Shown one piece after another: positions 63,246-64,000 of a stretch of DNA of 64,000 nt; positions within the stretch are counted from its first letter, which is position 1, and every line of letters begins with the position of its first letter. The DNA lies in NCBI GenBank assembly GCA_039090855.1, contig CM077022.1, forward strand, positions 71,076,971-71,140,970. The letters run 5' to 3'. The translations under genes were made by a program, and so were the position numbers. Under the pieces are notes generated by a model that did no database searches, had not been told where the DNA came from, and saw only the letters and a program-made list of their open reading frames with translations. This DNA comes from Macrothele yani. Lineage: Eukaryota; Arthropoda; Arachnida; Araneae; Macrothelidae.

Positions 63246-64000
63246 CGTGATCTTTCGAAGCAACAGAATGCTTTGGAACTTGAATGATTCAGTTATCTTA
63301 AAGAAAAGGTTACATGTACTGTTTAATAGTATTATTTCACAAAACTCATAAATATAAAATTTACTCTTGATGACTATAATAACTTCTATCTTAAGGACTC
63401 CACAGACTAGAGATGAGCTCGGGCCCGGGCTCGGACGAGCTCAGAATTCATTAACTACCGAAAAACCAGGGCCCGGGCTCGGAATTACACGTCTTGAATT
63501 TCATTACTGTAATTAATTCAACACGTGTAATTCCGAGCCCGGTTGAATTACACGTGTTGAATTTCATTACGGGTTTGTTACCATGGTGGGAGGATTTTCA
63601 ATTTCCTAAGCTACCTGCAATTGCAAGATTTGCATTATGCATTGTCCGAAGCTATGGCCCAAGCAAGGATTAGTTTAAGGTCTGATATCGAAAAACTGGG
63701 AAAAAATCACATTCCCATTTTTTGTATATTATTAAAAATCAAGAATCTTATCTTTAAAATGATGTATTAATTTCCAAAATTGTGCAGTTAGAAGTATTGT
63801 TATTATTATTTTTTAATTTCCTCACTCCCGCGATTTTTGGGGTGACGTTGGTTTTTAGTGCAGCAGGTCGAGTTTTAGAGAAAAGAAGATCAAGTTGAAG
63901 CGCTGAGGCATTAGATGCAATTCTCTCTCTCTCTTTCTTTTTTCATGACGAACTTGATCTGGAAACTGCACACACATATGATAATATTGTGATTATTATA
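63246..64000. other. mostly unrecognised; hAT-like terminus
   Basis: TAGAGATGAGCTCGGGCCCG at 63412 resembles the TAGAGCTGAG/GAGCCCGAG end of the hAT-type element at 8722. GGGCCCGGGCTCGGAATTAC and ACACGTGTAATTCCGAGCCC follow in inverted arrangement to about 63545. The other end is not found. The rest is unique AT-rich sequence with a CT run at 63924. Confidence 0.45.

Overview
The window is AT-rich, repeat-dominated animal DNA. Spliced-gene debris, cut-and-paste elements with TA target duplications, an RTE-type LINE, Penelope-like elements with GIY-YIG endonucleases, and several tRNA-derived SINE families point to a large invertebrate genome, most likely an arthropod. The sequence does not fix the class. 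There is no bacterial-style gene organisation. Nearly every coding stretch is a transposase or reverse transcriptase, mostly broken.

Layout. 0-10 kb: a hairpin MITE, tRNA-derived SINEs, a 1.65-kb foldback-like DNA element, satellite arrays, a broken mariner and a small hAT-type element with an 8-bp duplication. 11-19 kb: an old LINE remnant split by a 2.3-kb insertion, several copies of a dispersed repeat (called R1 here) carrying perfect DR1 nuclear-receptor motifs, a Tc1 element and another Tc1/mariner-superfamily element. 19-26 kb: four Tc1/mariner elements, one with a LINE tail inserted in it. 26-36 kb: minisatellites, a Penelope remnant, a 2.5-kb higher-order array of CTCF-like motifs, a palindromic tRNA-like array, and a 24-bp minisatellite.

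36.2-36.7 kb (minus strand) holds the only host-gene coding sequence I recognise: part of the C-terminal occludin/ELL homology domain of an ELL-family elongation factor. A 284-bp MITE interrupts it at a TA, and the coding frame is continuous across the site if the MITE and one TA are ignored.

37-41 kb: a mariner deletion derivative and two Tc1 copies. 41.3-51.4 kb: a head-to-tail array of 3.2-kb RTE units on the minus strand, joined through (AT)n tracts. The middle unit is a mosaic of its neighbours, as expected from unequal crossing-over. 51-59 kb: SINEs, a 1.4-kb 22-bp minisatellite, and a Penelope-like element inserted in a second copy of the mariner deletion derivative. 59.9-62.7 kb: a 5'-truncated RTE copy with an intact reverse transcriptase frame, then a fragment resembling an integrase-type transposase tail.

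The genes do not form a pathway. The window reads as layered insertions: SINE into mariner, SINE into Penelope, SINE into satellite, LINE into Tc1, and MITE into an ELL exon. All coordinates were read by eye, so repeat ends are approximate unless a target-site duplication is stated.
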